From Acholoe squamosa (Eukaryota > Annelida > Polychaeta > Phyllodocida > Polynoidae): a DNA stretch of 64,000 nucleotides. The stretch spans positions 20,360,641 through 20,424,640 of the forward strand of contig OX439044.1 in NCBI GenBank assembly GCA_949317995.1, read 5' to 3'. Positions 13,508 through 25,900 of the stretch are shown here, piece after piece (positions within the stretch are counted from its first letter, which is position 1; each line of letters starts with the position of its first letter). The position numbers and the translations under genes were made by a program. The notes under the pieces are model-generated. The model ran no database searches. It worked only from the letters and a program-made list of their open reading frames with translations, and was not told where the DNA came from.

Positions 13508-14740
13508 GCCGTTATACACAGTTGCTCAGGCAATGCCCAGACTATTCTATCTGCCCTCTGGGAGTTTGCATACAATGTTGTATCCAATTTCATTTAGGGA
13601 AGTCAATAGTACATAAATAGGGACAACACACTATCTGACCTAACTTCGCCACACCAGAGACAGTACATCCTTATGACACAGTAACTGGCATTTCTCTTGT
13701 GCTGGTATTTCTGTCACTCATCAATGGCGATGCAATATAATAACAACGTATCTCTACCCACTAATTCTCTTTATATTCAAAATTAGTATTATGTTCAGTC
13801 TAAGGTGGCAGTTCTGCTTGAGCTATAATGCTCAGTATAATCCTTACACACTCTAGTTGATCCAGCACTGCTCGTATTGTTCGAGGTGATTAACTTCCTG
13901 AGGGCACATTACATGTAAATGAGGCTTTTAGTCGTATTTTGATGTCTCTAACTTTCATTTGCCTTCATCTCAATCTTCCCAAATTTGTTCATACTCCTTA
14001 CCCCTGGGTAAAAAAAATGTACTACTTGAAGATAACCCATAGTACAGTAATGTGCGAGATAACACTAGTACCTGAAGTAGAAGGGAGAAGGCTATAAGAT
14101 TATTGTTGGCATTGGTAGCTTTTGGTTGAGTTGGTTTAGACGTCTAGGTTCAGCTAAAAGCAATATCGCACCTTGGCTGTGTTTTCCTCCAGGTGCTTCT
14201 CAGCACAAGAGCTTTAAAGTGACCAGAATAACTACTTAACCACTTAGTCCCTTTATAGTAACCTCCACCTGCTAGTGCTAGAAACTGGCTATGGTGAACA
14301 GACCCACTTTGGTACCGTTCTGTATTCCTAATTGGAATTCAGGTGGGGGATGTGTCGACTTCAGGTACCATTTGAACAATGCAACTATCCTATTTGTAAG
14401 GATGTATCAAAGGAGGTATTAAGCCCCTTTCACCACACTGGACAAGATTATACAGTATACTACTTTGGCTGCACATCAAATAACATGATGAGCATTTGTT
14501 GTTATAAATTACTGCAGTTATGAGCTAGGCACATGTCCTGTGCACGATATGCCAATGAGTTACTTATCATATCAATTAGAATCACTGGTCACGAAGCCTC
14601 TCAACCCTACAATAGCAATGAATATCAAATAAACCTATTTACCAACCTTGGTGTAATGCCTCTAGTCGCTTTATGTAACGGGTAAAAGGTAATCCATTAT
14701 CCTTAAAACAGTACATGAAGAATATCCCTGTTTTCAACAG
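13508..14740. other. Non-coding stretch, nothing recognised
   Basis: No supported exon or element. Confidence 0.5.
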
Positions 14741-14968
14741 GTGCCCTATGGTACATCCGTGCAGTTACCACCTTCACTACCTCCAGACAGTGAGGCAGTG
14801 AATGATCAAAGTTCAGACCAACCACCTCCTCCTGGGTCTCCGCTGTTCTCCAGTACAGTAGAACCACGGGGTGTAAATGGGCTGCTGGGAACATCCCCTT
14901 CACTTTGTACCAGACCTCCAGGCATGCCCTGGAGCACTACCCGTCCACTCCCAACACTCTCACTGTAG
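14741..14968 (+). CDS. Candidate 3'-terminal exon, strand uncertain
   Basis: A plus-strand frame opens directly after a good acceptor-like sequence (pyrimidine run then CAACAG, ending at 14740) and runs 75 codons to a TAG. Its product is rich in Pro and Ser (for example LPPSLPPDSEA) and the segment is GC-richer than its flanks. The same DNA also reads plausibly on the minus strand as a Gly/Ser-rich 50-odd-codon terminal exon after a CTACAG. I cannot tell which, if either, is real, and I recognise no family. It is not in the splice phase expected for a direct continuation of the ANKS1-like gene. Confidence 0.3.
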   Translation: MPYGTSVQLPPSLPPDSEAVNDQSSDQPPPPGSPLFSSTVEPRGVNGLLGTSPSLCTRPPGMPWSTTRPLPTLSL

Positions 14969-15470
14969 TTTAAAGGGTGGCAGCGGTACAGGAGGCAGGA
15001 ACAGCGATTGTTGAGGTGGGGGGGGGGGTAAATTTGATCCCGTTTTCATCCCAAAATGAGTGTATGAGACAAAGGGCCCTTGGCCTTTTTGGTGTAACAC
15101 TGAATGTACCGGTAGGTGTGGAAAGGGTGTCTATTAGACTATTTCTAAAACAAAAGCAGAACTTAGTGAACATGGCCAGGTCTGACTGTGGTGGGTCCCA
15201 ACCTTTTACGAGGTGGGAAATGGGCGGGGCCTGTCTATTATGCTGTATCATAAAGGGATGTATAACAGACAAGTCTGCACGTGTACGTGTGTCTGGATAC
15301 ACACGTGCTGCAAGTGGTGTGTGCACGTGGTGCCAACAATCTGGAGCTCATAGAAACATAGAAGCTCATGGATCTTTTACTCTCTATTATATAAACTTGA
15401 CCCCACAATTTGACATAGATGCATTCGTGTATCATGTCACATCCCTACAGGATTAATTCACTCCCAAAGG

Positions 15471-15541
15471 GCTGGCATGATGCTCTAATGAAGTGCTGAC
15501 ATGCAGACTCACCAGCGCTGCATTGGTGCATCATGCTGACC
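15471..15541. repeat. Degenerate foldback hairpin, copy of 42.2-kb palindrome
   Basis: Arms of about 28 bp (GCATGATGC ... GCATCATGC and neighbouring bases) pair imperfectly. The arm sequence is the same family as the near-perfect palindrome at 42201-42271, so this is a small mobile foldback repeat rather than a chance hairpin. Confidence 0.75.
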
Positions 15542-15553
15542 GATGGGCACGCC

Positions 15554-15696
15554 CAGAGATGCCACTCACTGGCCGACAAAAACCAGGAAAACTGAACTTT
15601 TGGACACATTTTCCCAGGAATTTAATATAATTTAATGCAGGAATCTTAGAATGAAAACCAGGAATTCCTGGTAAACCAGGAAAAGTGGCATCACTG
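15554..15696. mobile_element. MITE with CAGAGATGCCACT ends
   Basis: A 143-bp element. The left end is CAGAGATGCCACT and the right end, reverse-complemented, CAGTGATGCCACTT. The interior contains paired CCAGGAA / TTCCTGG motifs. A partial relative with the same right end lies at about 28042-28157. Confidence 0.7.
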
Positions 15697-18600
15697 CACG
15701 CCACATCAAAACACCAAGCGGCCCTCGGAGGGTTAAAGTCAGACCAGGACAACATAAAGCACGTCTAGGCCTAGATGTAGACTGGTACAAGTGTAGATGG
15801 GGTTATAAAAGATTATATTTCACGAGCATGTTGTGAGCAGTATAGGGCAGCTCAAGGAGAAGGGGGGGGGGTGTCTGTGTTGTCTCATGGCCCATTCAGC
15901 CTGTACCACATGTACATGATGGGGTGACAGCTCTATCCTCAGCTGCCCCCTATCGGGTGTTCATGATTATCAGCTGTGAACGGCCAGATAACCAGGGGCG
16001 TAGGAAACAGAATTTCAAACAATGGGTTGTTAGAAATGGGGTTCTAAGCTATGCGGCTCAGCATAGTTTCATTCATAATACCATAGTCTTACATCGATAG
16101 CTCTCTTGTTATTGGGGGTGGGCTGCATGACGCTGGTGGCAGCTGCCTTGTCAGCTACATTCTTCTTTCATTGATGACCTTACTACTGGGATATTGGGAA
16201 TTGAACAGTATTTCTATCATATTGCAAAGTCAAGGTATCACTACACATAGCCCTGGATGTTGCATAGTTAAGCACCCCCTATCCACCCACCACACCCTTG
16301 CTCACTCATCATCACAACATAACCCTCCTCTGTCTCCATCTCTCCTTGGCCTTTTCATCAGCGTTACCTCCCACCTTGAGCACCAAACATCTTACATGTA
16401 TACCCCAACATGCCCCAACCCCGCACCCCAGTATCTATTGGGGTAGGGTTCCGGCCATCAAGAAAAGCCAGAGCTTTCTTATCAGTAATTATGTTTTTAG
16501 CTAGTGTATAGCCTCTTACAAGACTAGAACACAAAATGTATATAATTGATTGATATCTTTCGGGTCCCATTTCTATTTTCTGATTTTGTCCTTTTTTTCT
16601 TTCTCACTCTTTTCTTTTTAAACAATGCTCTATTTGATATGAGGTAAAGAATGAAGACCAAATAGGTCCACCATATGGTTCTGTGTTTGTGATACGATGT
16701 GCCCACAAGACGTGAACATGTCACGACAACCAGACTAAAATAGACTCAACCCAACATTATGAACTCTAAATTCTCAAATGTTGAGTAACTCAACCACAAA
16801 AAGAAGGCGTACCCTGGAGGCCTATTCTGAGTCTTGGCAGAACACACTGCACACTAGTTCATGGTTACTCTCAACTTTGCAAAAGGTAACATTCCTGACT
16901 TTAAGTGCGCTCATGTGGCATTCTCTGAAGGTACAAGTACAGGGAGAAAATTACTATTGACTACCCTAAATTTTGATTCTTTCACCAACAATGTAAACAG
17001 AAAAAGAGGGGGGTGGGTGGTTGTAGAGTTCTGTTGTGAGTTAACCCCTCCATCCTACCACTTTAATTAAAAGCAGTATTTAGGCTATTTTGATTCCATA
17101 CAAGTTATAGTAGCTATCAAAATGCCCTGATCCTATAGTCTAATTCAATTGACAGCCCCCATTTTTTCCCCTTATTGACGCGTTGACAGCCACCGCCCCG
17201 CGGGGTCGGTACCACAGTTGGTACACAAACCGAGGCTCAGTGCCCCCCCGGGGGGTTATTTCGACTTACAGTCTCTGGCAATGCTCATCCCACATTTAGA
17301 ATCATACCAACAGCATGACTAAGCTGTACATTTATCATTGTTTTGGAATTCCCTAGAGTTTGACACATGTGTTGCTATGTGTTGCTTTAGCATACTTAAA
17401 ATACCATAGTGTTTGATACCCATCAATGACAGATACATAAGCCTAGATGCCAATCATAACAATGCATTATACTCATTTTAGACATACGTTATCGCTGTTA
17501 TCATAACATAGCTACAGAATGACTTTTCAAAAAGGAAAAGGACAAAAAACACATCCATATTCAAGTGGATACTATGCAGGGTTTAATTCTACCCTTCCCG
17601 TTTTGTCTCACGACAGAAATCAATGTATTCGGGGGAAACTCTTTGGAACATCAAGGAGAGTTCTATGTACATACTGAAAGTCGAAGGATTCAATTTTCTA
17701 TGCGATACTGTATGTACACATGGATTTCTACCAATTCCTGCATACTGTGTTACCCCCGTACTTAATCTGACATTTTGTCTTTTTTCATCCATTGAATACA
17801 GACAACGTGGTTATATCATCATCAGACCAATGAAGTACAATTATCCCATTAATCACAATATATAGTTGCTTTTCATTTATGAAAATAAAGCATAGAGATA
17901 GGTCATAGAATAACTGTATGAGAGGGTAGCGCAATATGCAACAGAGATACTTAGCTATAAAGAAATACATGCAAAATGCATTGTAATGGTATGGCATACA
18001 AAAGAGCAATAACTACAGTAGTAATAGTGCATATAAAAGCGTTGGTTTCATTTTCAATATCAACATTGTCAGTAAAAGCTATTAGGGAGGAAAATATAAG
18101 TTAATCATAGTCTAAAAAGCCAACACACTAAGAAGCTATACAGTTGGGTATGAGACTTGGTTTCATTCCAAAACATTTCCATTCTTTTTCTTAACTCCTA
18201 TTAACAGAAAACCACCAGACGTTTTTTAAATACATAATGCATATGTGTCAATATATAATGACTGACCAGTACCTGACCTTTTAAACATTACCGTAAAACT
18301 CTGTATAAGTCACAGCTTCTCAGTATGTGTGAGGATATATCCCTACTACATGTATACTGGTAGGCCCTACTGTTTAAAATTGGCATGTCTGCTATTACAG
18401 TATGAAATTTGAGGGTTCTCTTCACCTGCCATCTAGATAACATTCTAAACCATGTGCTAAAATATCTTATGATTATATGAAATAGTTCTGCTCCAAAACA
18501 TAGAAACAGTCAGTCGTCAGTCGTTTTTGAAACCTCCCCAGCCAGGAGGGTGATGGGGGCAGGGACAGTGGGGCTCTAAACATCTGGGCCACAGAGCATG

Positions 18601-19673
18601 AGAGAAAAATTTCTCAAAATCCCCAAATCATTTCAAGGTTAGATGGAAAGGGAACAGAAAAATAGAAAATAAACATGTATTTTTTAACCTGAGGATATGT
18701 AGAAAAAATAGAGCCAATTTAGTAAAAGAAGTAACTCCTTTAAGAAAAATAGAGAGATTTGTAAATCAGGGGTCAGAAGTAGGAGGCCTCAATTGGACCT
18801 TTATCTTATCTCTTATCTCCAATCTTCTTAAAACTATTCCCGACTGACCACTGACTGGAAAACCCATGTCCTGTATTTATTCCTATCCTAGTAAGAAATC
18901 AGGTGTGTCTAATTTCCTATAGAGGGAGCCTGTGTGCTGTGGACTGATATCCAGTCTTAATTCTCAAGGTTTACTTGACACTCCTCAAAACCTGTCAGAC
19001 TAGCCAACAGGTATTGTGTTGTGAGCAGGAATGTCAAGGGCCATCCAGTGAAATGTTTTGTGTTGTGATTAGACACATCATTTTGAGGCACTCTGGGCAA
19101 GCAGTGATTAGAACAATATATGCATAGCACAAGAGCTGAGCATTTACAAACTATTTAGACAAGTTTCAAATCTGTCTTTTGAGCGGATATGCCAACTTTA
19201 ACAGCAGCCAACGTTAGGGATGGGCGTTATACCGGAGGATTCAATACCATATTGGACAGAACTCAAGTGACCAAAAAGTACATATGGCTCACGGTGCACC
19301 TCATCATTTTTTTTTAAACTTGTGATGCGTCTTACATGCAGGGTGCGTCTTATTTGTGAGGTATTACACTAGGCCTACCCGAAGTAGACTGAACAACACA
19401 ACAACTGCTTTTCAAACCTAGACTTTGCTGTAATCAGTTCAACAGCACAGCTTAGTCAGCCAAAGGTGTGAGTAGCATAGGTTAATAATGAACATTATGA
19501 ATGTAATCCGAAACTGAGATAATTTGTTTTTTTATAGCACACCAGCTATAATTACAAAACAACACCACAATATTATCAAAAGCAGCAACATGCACCACCA
19601 CCCAACATCCACCACACTTGTGAGGTGCTCTAACTATAAGGTGCGTGCATGAATCACTAAGGGCGCTGCTTAC
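15697..19673. other. Long non-coding stretch, probably intron or downstream flank
   Basis: Near 15995 there is a single CAGGGGCGTAGGAAA end resembling the MITE at 29.39 kb. Near 19.30-19.38 kb a GCGTCTTA-containing fragment resembles the TIR element at 41.57-41.78 kb. I did not find the SAM or PTB exons expected downstream of the last ANKS1-like exon. Confidence 0.4.
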
Positions 19674-19914
19674 CCAAGAAGGGGTCGTTGCCATTGGTGA
19701 CCACCTCAACAGCAGCAGCAGCCTCTGCCAGCAGACCCGTGCTGCCCTCTGTGTAGCCACACGGTAAACACCCGCCACCAACAATGGCGCCGTCTAGTGA
19801 ATCGGCGTCTCCTGACTCGTCTGGCGTCCGCCAGATAGCAGTACAGAAGGAGTCGTCAGGACTGAGGAATTCTGATTCTGTGATGGTCTCCATGTCTCGT
19901 GAACGCCGCTTCTC
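19674..19914 (-). CDS. ANKS1: ANKS1-like exon, acidic linker segment
   Basis: Acceptor ATTACAG before the first base and donor GTAAGC after the last. It enters in phase 0 and leaves with one base over, giving about 80 residues rich in Asp, Glu, Ser and Ala, including [13 protein letters not shown], an Ala run and NDPF. It is the last exon I can recognise; the next should begin with two bases completing the codon. Confidence 0.82.
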
Positions 19915-22900
19915 CTGTAATAAGAGGTAGAGGAGGGGCTTAGAGCAGATGTGAGCAGATCAAGTCAGATGATATTATATATGACCAGGTTGAATTTACT
20001 CTTGACTGACTGGTTGATCATGTTGGGTAAGACTTCCTCATCTCCTGCCTTTATCATATCTTTTATTATTCCTCCACCCAACTTTCCTGAACTTTCGATT
20101 ATCACCCCTGGTGCATTGACTAATATTTCCTACACATCCTGTTTTCCCTCCCTGGTGAGCTCATCTTTCATAAACAATCAACTATCACCAAATTTGGCCA
20201 CTCATCTTTTGTATACTTCCATTCATGACTGCTTCATCCACTCCTCTTCCATGAACATTCAGTAATTCCTATTCATCCACTCATCTCTTATACATACGGT
20301 ATCTAGTTCTCCACCAATCCTTCCTAGACATTCAGTTTTTATCTTTCCAATGGTTCGCCCATGCACTCAATTTCTTTTTTTCCTGAACAGCCATCATTAC
20401 TTTGCTCACTCATCTTTTCTAAAAAACATATTCACTCAATTGATAGATCATTGAATCAAAAAAGTCCTGAACATCTCACTCTCTCAGGTGTATACATTCA
20501 CACTCCCATTTGCTCATCTGCTAAGTCCAAATATCTTCATGCTCTAATCATTATTTCTAAGAGGGTGGCAAAATGGATGCTTTCTAAGATAAATAAAGGT
20601 ATTTCAGTCAGGGTATAGATCATACAAAAGGGTTCATAGGTTCAATCCGACAGGACATGAGTGTGAAACAAAGAACACTTAACCAGTGGCATGTTTCATT
20701 TAGAACATGAAATCATATTAATAATTAAACATAATCGTAGTATCAATTATCTAATTGACAAAATCCCTTATATCAACAGTACTTGTAACATACTTGTGAC
20801 AGAATATCACGCAGTTGGACCACGATTAATACAAAGTGCTTGGACAGAAAATAATGCAATGGTGTTGTTCACACAGACTTAGAACATTACTGGTAGATAC
20901 GAACTGGATGCACGAGGCCACAAAATGATTTTACACAGACTTCTCTTTGAAATGTGGAGTGTAATTGATAAGATGTATTTCTACATAATGTGTATTGAAT
21001 CCACAAGAATTTTCCTATTCATGCATCTTTGATTATCATGACCATTCAACTGTTAGGAAAGTACTTGGCTGATAGAAATTTACACAGTAGATGGGTAATA
21101 AACGTAAATTCTAATTTTGATATATGTAGGAAGGTTTGGGTTTATGGCTTTAGCAATAAGGTACATTCATCTAATCAAACTGGGATCAAATAGCACAAAA
21201 CCTCTACAGAGACAACAGGACAGGACTCTTATACTATTAATAACTAGGGACTTATATTTCTATCAGAAATAGTTACTTAATGTACTCCTCATTTGTCCCA
21301 GTCTCCCAATACACCACCATCACAAACCAGGACGACGCACACTCACCAAGACAATACGGCCCAAGGGGTTTACCTTTGGGTTGATCTTCTCCTGGATGCC
21401 TAGGATGGCCGTGGAGGGGGAGGGGGGAGGGTGGTCAGGGGTGGGAGGTTGTTGGTAGCCTGTGGGACTGAGGGGGATGCACTCCCTGGAGCAGCGCTTA
21501 GAGGACGCTCCTCCTCCCAGCTCCAGGGAGGGAGGTCTGGAGGAGGCCGTGGAGGAGCGGTTACTCCTTAAGGAGATCTCGTCGTCCAGGTGCTGGTTGT
21601 GGGTCTCCTCCCAGGACGGCAGTTGGGTACTGGAGGTGCTCTGTTGTTCTGTTGTTCTGTCTACCATGGGTTTGGCTTCTGAGTCTGAAAGGAATTCAAG
21701 GGTATTTTATCATCATATACTAAATGTTATTTTCTTATTAGAGCCACCACAGTATATTCTATACCGTCATTTCATTCATGGTACCAGACAAGATTTGATC
21801 TTCAATGACACAAAGAACCAGTAAAAACCAATACTATGAGTCGACAATCCATACGTTTATAAAGCACCGCTTACTTTGAAAAAAAAAAAAAAAAAAACAT
21901 TACCGGTACCTTCCAATTCTTTCTCTCCCTTCTCCAAGTCAGCTTTCTCGGTGTCCTTCTTCTCCTCTGAGAGACTCTCCCTCTTCTCTTTCTTCTCTCT
22001 TCCCATTACTAGACTCTCCCTCTTTTGTCGCCGTCCTGTGATTTCCTGACTCTCCTCAGCAAGCCGATTGTCAACCTGTAAGTAGTGCAAAGAAATGGCG
22101 CTTTATTCAAGGTTCCAGATGAATTCCCCACACATAGTTCAGATTTTCTGCTCACTAAAATTCTAAAATCACCACCGCTTTATTCAACAGTATACCAGGT
22201 ACACAGAAATTTGTCCCAGCGCGGCTCAACTAGAATTAATTTTGTATAGCAGAGATGTCAGTTAGGTGTTGGTGAAACCTCTGGAAATTTTAGGGTCCTT
22301 GAACATATTACAAGTGGAGATATTTCTAAAAATATGAAACTGCACTTAAGTCTGAATTTGAGGGGCATCTGAAACTCTGAAAATAGACGAACCTCTTAGG
22401 GTCTGACATCTACTATAGTGAAGGTTAGATCCTGTCATATGAAGGCATTTTGTTTACTTGAGCAGTAGAAGAAAATGTGACTATGTAGCCGGGATGGTCT
22501 CCACAATGTATTTGAATTCACACTGCTCAAGTTTTGGTCTTCATTAAAAGAGTATTATTAATTCTCCGACTTTTAGTCCTGACTTATTTTACCTTGGGGT
22601 CATTATTGTTGTCATTTTGCCTCATACTCCGTAACACGGCCTGTTCCTTGGATGACGTAACGTCCGCTGCGTTGGCGTTCTTATCTACGTCTCGTCTTCG
22701 ATTTTGGTCATCGTCATGACGTAATGCCTTTTGTAACGTTTTCCGTCGAGGTGGCTTCTTGGGTGTGTCCTATAGGAGATAAGTCAATGAAACACACGGT
22801 CGATGTCAGATTATAATAATCAAAGTCAGAAAGCTAAGGTCAAGGCAATTTGTTAAGACAAAGGGTCTATGTTGTTTATCCTGAAGCCGATACTATCTAA

Positions 22901-25900
22901 TTTTCTATTGTAATGGGTTACATTATCTAGCAACTAATACACAGCATAGCTACTTATGTATTCTAGTCATTATCATTATTATTAGATTGTCTAGTGTGGC
23001 ACAGTCCCTACATTTCTGTTTAGCAAAGTTGAAGTTAAACAGCATTACGACCTGCCATGAGAGAAACAATTGTGACATGTTCTAGGGAAAAGGGGGATTA
23101 GAACCCCTTGCACTAAGCCCCCTTTTCGCAGATCCTGTCACAATTGCTTTTGATAGATAAGCAACACTTATAGTAAGACAGACTGAGATAATTTAGGGAT
23201 GTCTTGAAAAAAAAGAATGAAATGAATGAAAGGGTTTTTGATGGGGGATGGGGGGAGAAGGTGTTGGCAAGAAGGGAAGAGTGATAACAAAGAAAACAAG
23301 GTCTAGAGTGAAATCATACCATATTGATGCAAACATTAAACTCATTATTTTTTTTTACGATATTAGATATCGGAATATACACCCCCGTTCATCACCTGAT
23401 GACTAGATTATTGGTGTTTAAAATATTCATCAATTTTCGCCAGCGATATAAAGGTATTCATATCTGTGATTTTCGCTGATATGGGTTCATCATGGGCATT
23501 GGTGGGAATAGCGTTTTCTTCTGAGAGAATCATTTCAAAGATTTTAGAATATTATACATATTAAGACATCAAGAGCAATAATCTCACAAGCAGGACAGCA
23601 TGCTAGCAGAGTCAAGATGCTTTGTTAGTTTGTCACTGTGGGGGGGAAATTACCGGGTAACATGTTTAGAATTAAACGAGTATAAGAATCTGCACTGAAA
23701 TGAAGATTGTGTGATTTGCCTCTCAGGTTGATGTTTAAACTGATGAAAAAAGAAGAACTAAGGAAACCAAGGGGAAAAAGTGAAATACCAAAGAATGGAA
23801 ATACTGTGGAAAATATGATTTGTAGGTTGACAAAAGCATGGCTATAAATTAGTTAGAAATCTCTGGGCTGAATAATCATGCATCAACACAATAATCAAAC
23901 TGAAAACTCTTTCCAAATCTTGACTTGAGAGAAATGTACATATGCCCGGACCAGAAGGCAGTATCTACTTCTCCTATCAGTGGCTACTGAGAATATGCTG
24001 ATCAACAACTGCATATGGCAGTAGGTACTGCTGAAATACTTCAGAAACAGCTGACTCCACACTGCATTTTCAGTCTACACTCAGTAGTGTACTGACTATC
24101 AACTGAATAGGCACTGCATTTCAGACTAGAATCAGTAGTCTACTGACTATCAACTGAATGTTAATAGATTCCAGAAATTATACACTCTGTGCAGCAGCAT
24201 AGATGCAGTAGTCTACTGACCATCTACTGGTATGACTCTGTCCATTCACGGATTATTTACCTGATGCTCCTAAGACAGTCCATAGTGTGAATGTCAGTAT
24301 GGTTGTGAACAGCAATCAAAAGATTCAGTAATGTAATAATAAAACTATCCAGTGTTTGTGGAGACAAGCATACTTCACCCCTTTGCATATGAATATCTTA
24401 TTCAGTGCCAGTAATGGATACACATGGATGTTGGGGTGTATGAAAGTGAGGAATTACTCACTGACTTTATATAGGGTACAAATATACTGAATCTTTTGGT
24501 CCCCATCATGACATTTTTTTTTACATAGTATCCATGTATCATTGATAATTGCAAAGTGCTTGTCTCATCACCTTAACATCAGTAAACCGAAAGGCATTAT
24601 ACTATAGCAGCACTCTATAGATATGTCTACTCTTACCCTTTTGCTATGGTAAGAGTTACCCAGTACTACTGAATCAATACTGCCCTAGCCCCCTCCTACA
24701 TGATTTGCATGCACTACTAGGAAGTAGTAACCGCTCCACATAGCTGATGGGGCGGTGGCTCAGGGGGCTAATGCGTTGGTAGAGTAATCAGAAGATCCCA
24801 AGTTCAAATCCAGCAAGGACCACCTAGAGAGGCATTGGTAGTGCCAGTACTAGAACAGCGGCTGCTTCTTTTATGCTTCTACCTGCCCCCAGCAGTAGTT
24901 TTCAGTATGATCTACTGCTCAACTACTGCTATAGCAGCAGCCATTCAGTAGTGCTGATTGAACACTGCCCCAACCCCATATATGGTCATGCAGCATTAAA
25001 TAAGTAGATACTGTTCAAATGCTGCCATCTAATTTACATAATTGGGACAACTGATTCAATACTGCTTGCATGCTGCTAATACTACTGTTCTACTACTGTA
25101 CACTGCTGCAAGTTTTGTGGTGCTGAGCAGTAGAATGACAGTAGATGCTGATACAATACTGTTTCTGATGCTGCTTTCACACTGAATCACTACTGTCACA
25201 CCACACTGTTTCCCAGCTGCTTTAGTGCTGCATTTCTACTGCATTTTGGTCCGGGTGACCTGGTGAAAGTTATTTTATTTCTTATAGGAACCCATATCAG
25301 TTAGATCAGTGAGATTCTGTGACTCAAGTTCCATTTTTTGTTAATACTTACGGGGGATTGCGACTGTCAAAGGAGGAAACAGAACTCCATGCAATGAAAC
25401 AATTTCACTTCATGCTTTAAATCAGATTCAGTTTTTTCCTACTACGGTACTCATACTGATTAGAGTAAGATAAGATGGACACGGATCATGAAATACAGTA
25501 ACTCTTCTCGTGAAAGAAAATGTATAGAACTACTCGAGATGCCATTGCGGTTTGATACGCTACATTATTTATAGATAGAAATGTACTTGGGAACGGCACC
25601 AAAATTGGTACATATCCAAATGTTATTTTCTATTGATACAAATACTTCATTATATATGGCGTTATGATATTAGTGTTAATACATGAGACAGGATAGTTAT
25701 TTCAGATAAATAAGATTTAACGTGTGATATATATCACATGTGGCCCAGGGTCTACTACCATAAAACCCCTCTATCAACCCTGTAGGGTCACAGGAATCAG
25801 CATTTGCGAAATACTGATTAATTACTTACAAATAGAGACTATTATCTATACATGTACTGACACCAGTCTGCCATAATCTTCTCTTACTAACCCCCTTGGA

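Noticed and set aside
14977-15456. Plus-strand 159-codon frame
   Set aside because: Overlaps an equally open minus-strand frame. Content suggests repeat-derived sequence and there is no domain or splice support.
24748-24823. Functional tRNA gene
   Set aside because: A- and B-box likeness is present but the acceptor stem does not pair and the copy is inside a transposon.
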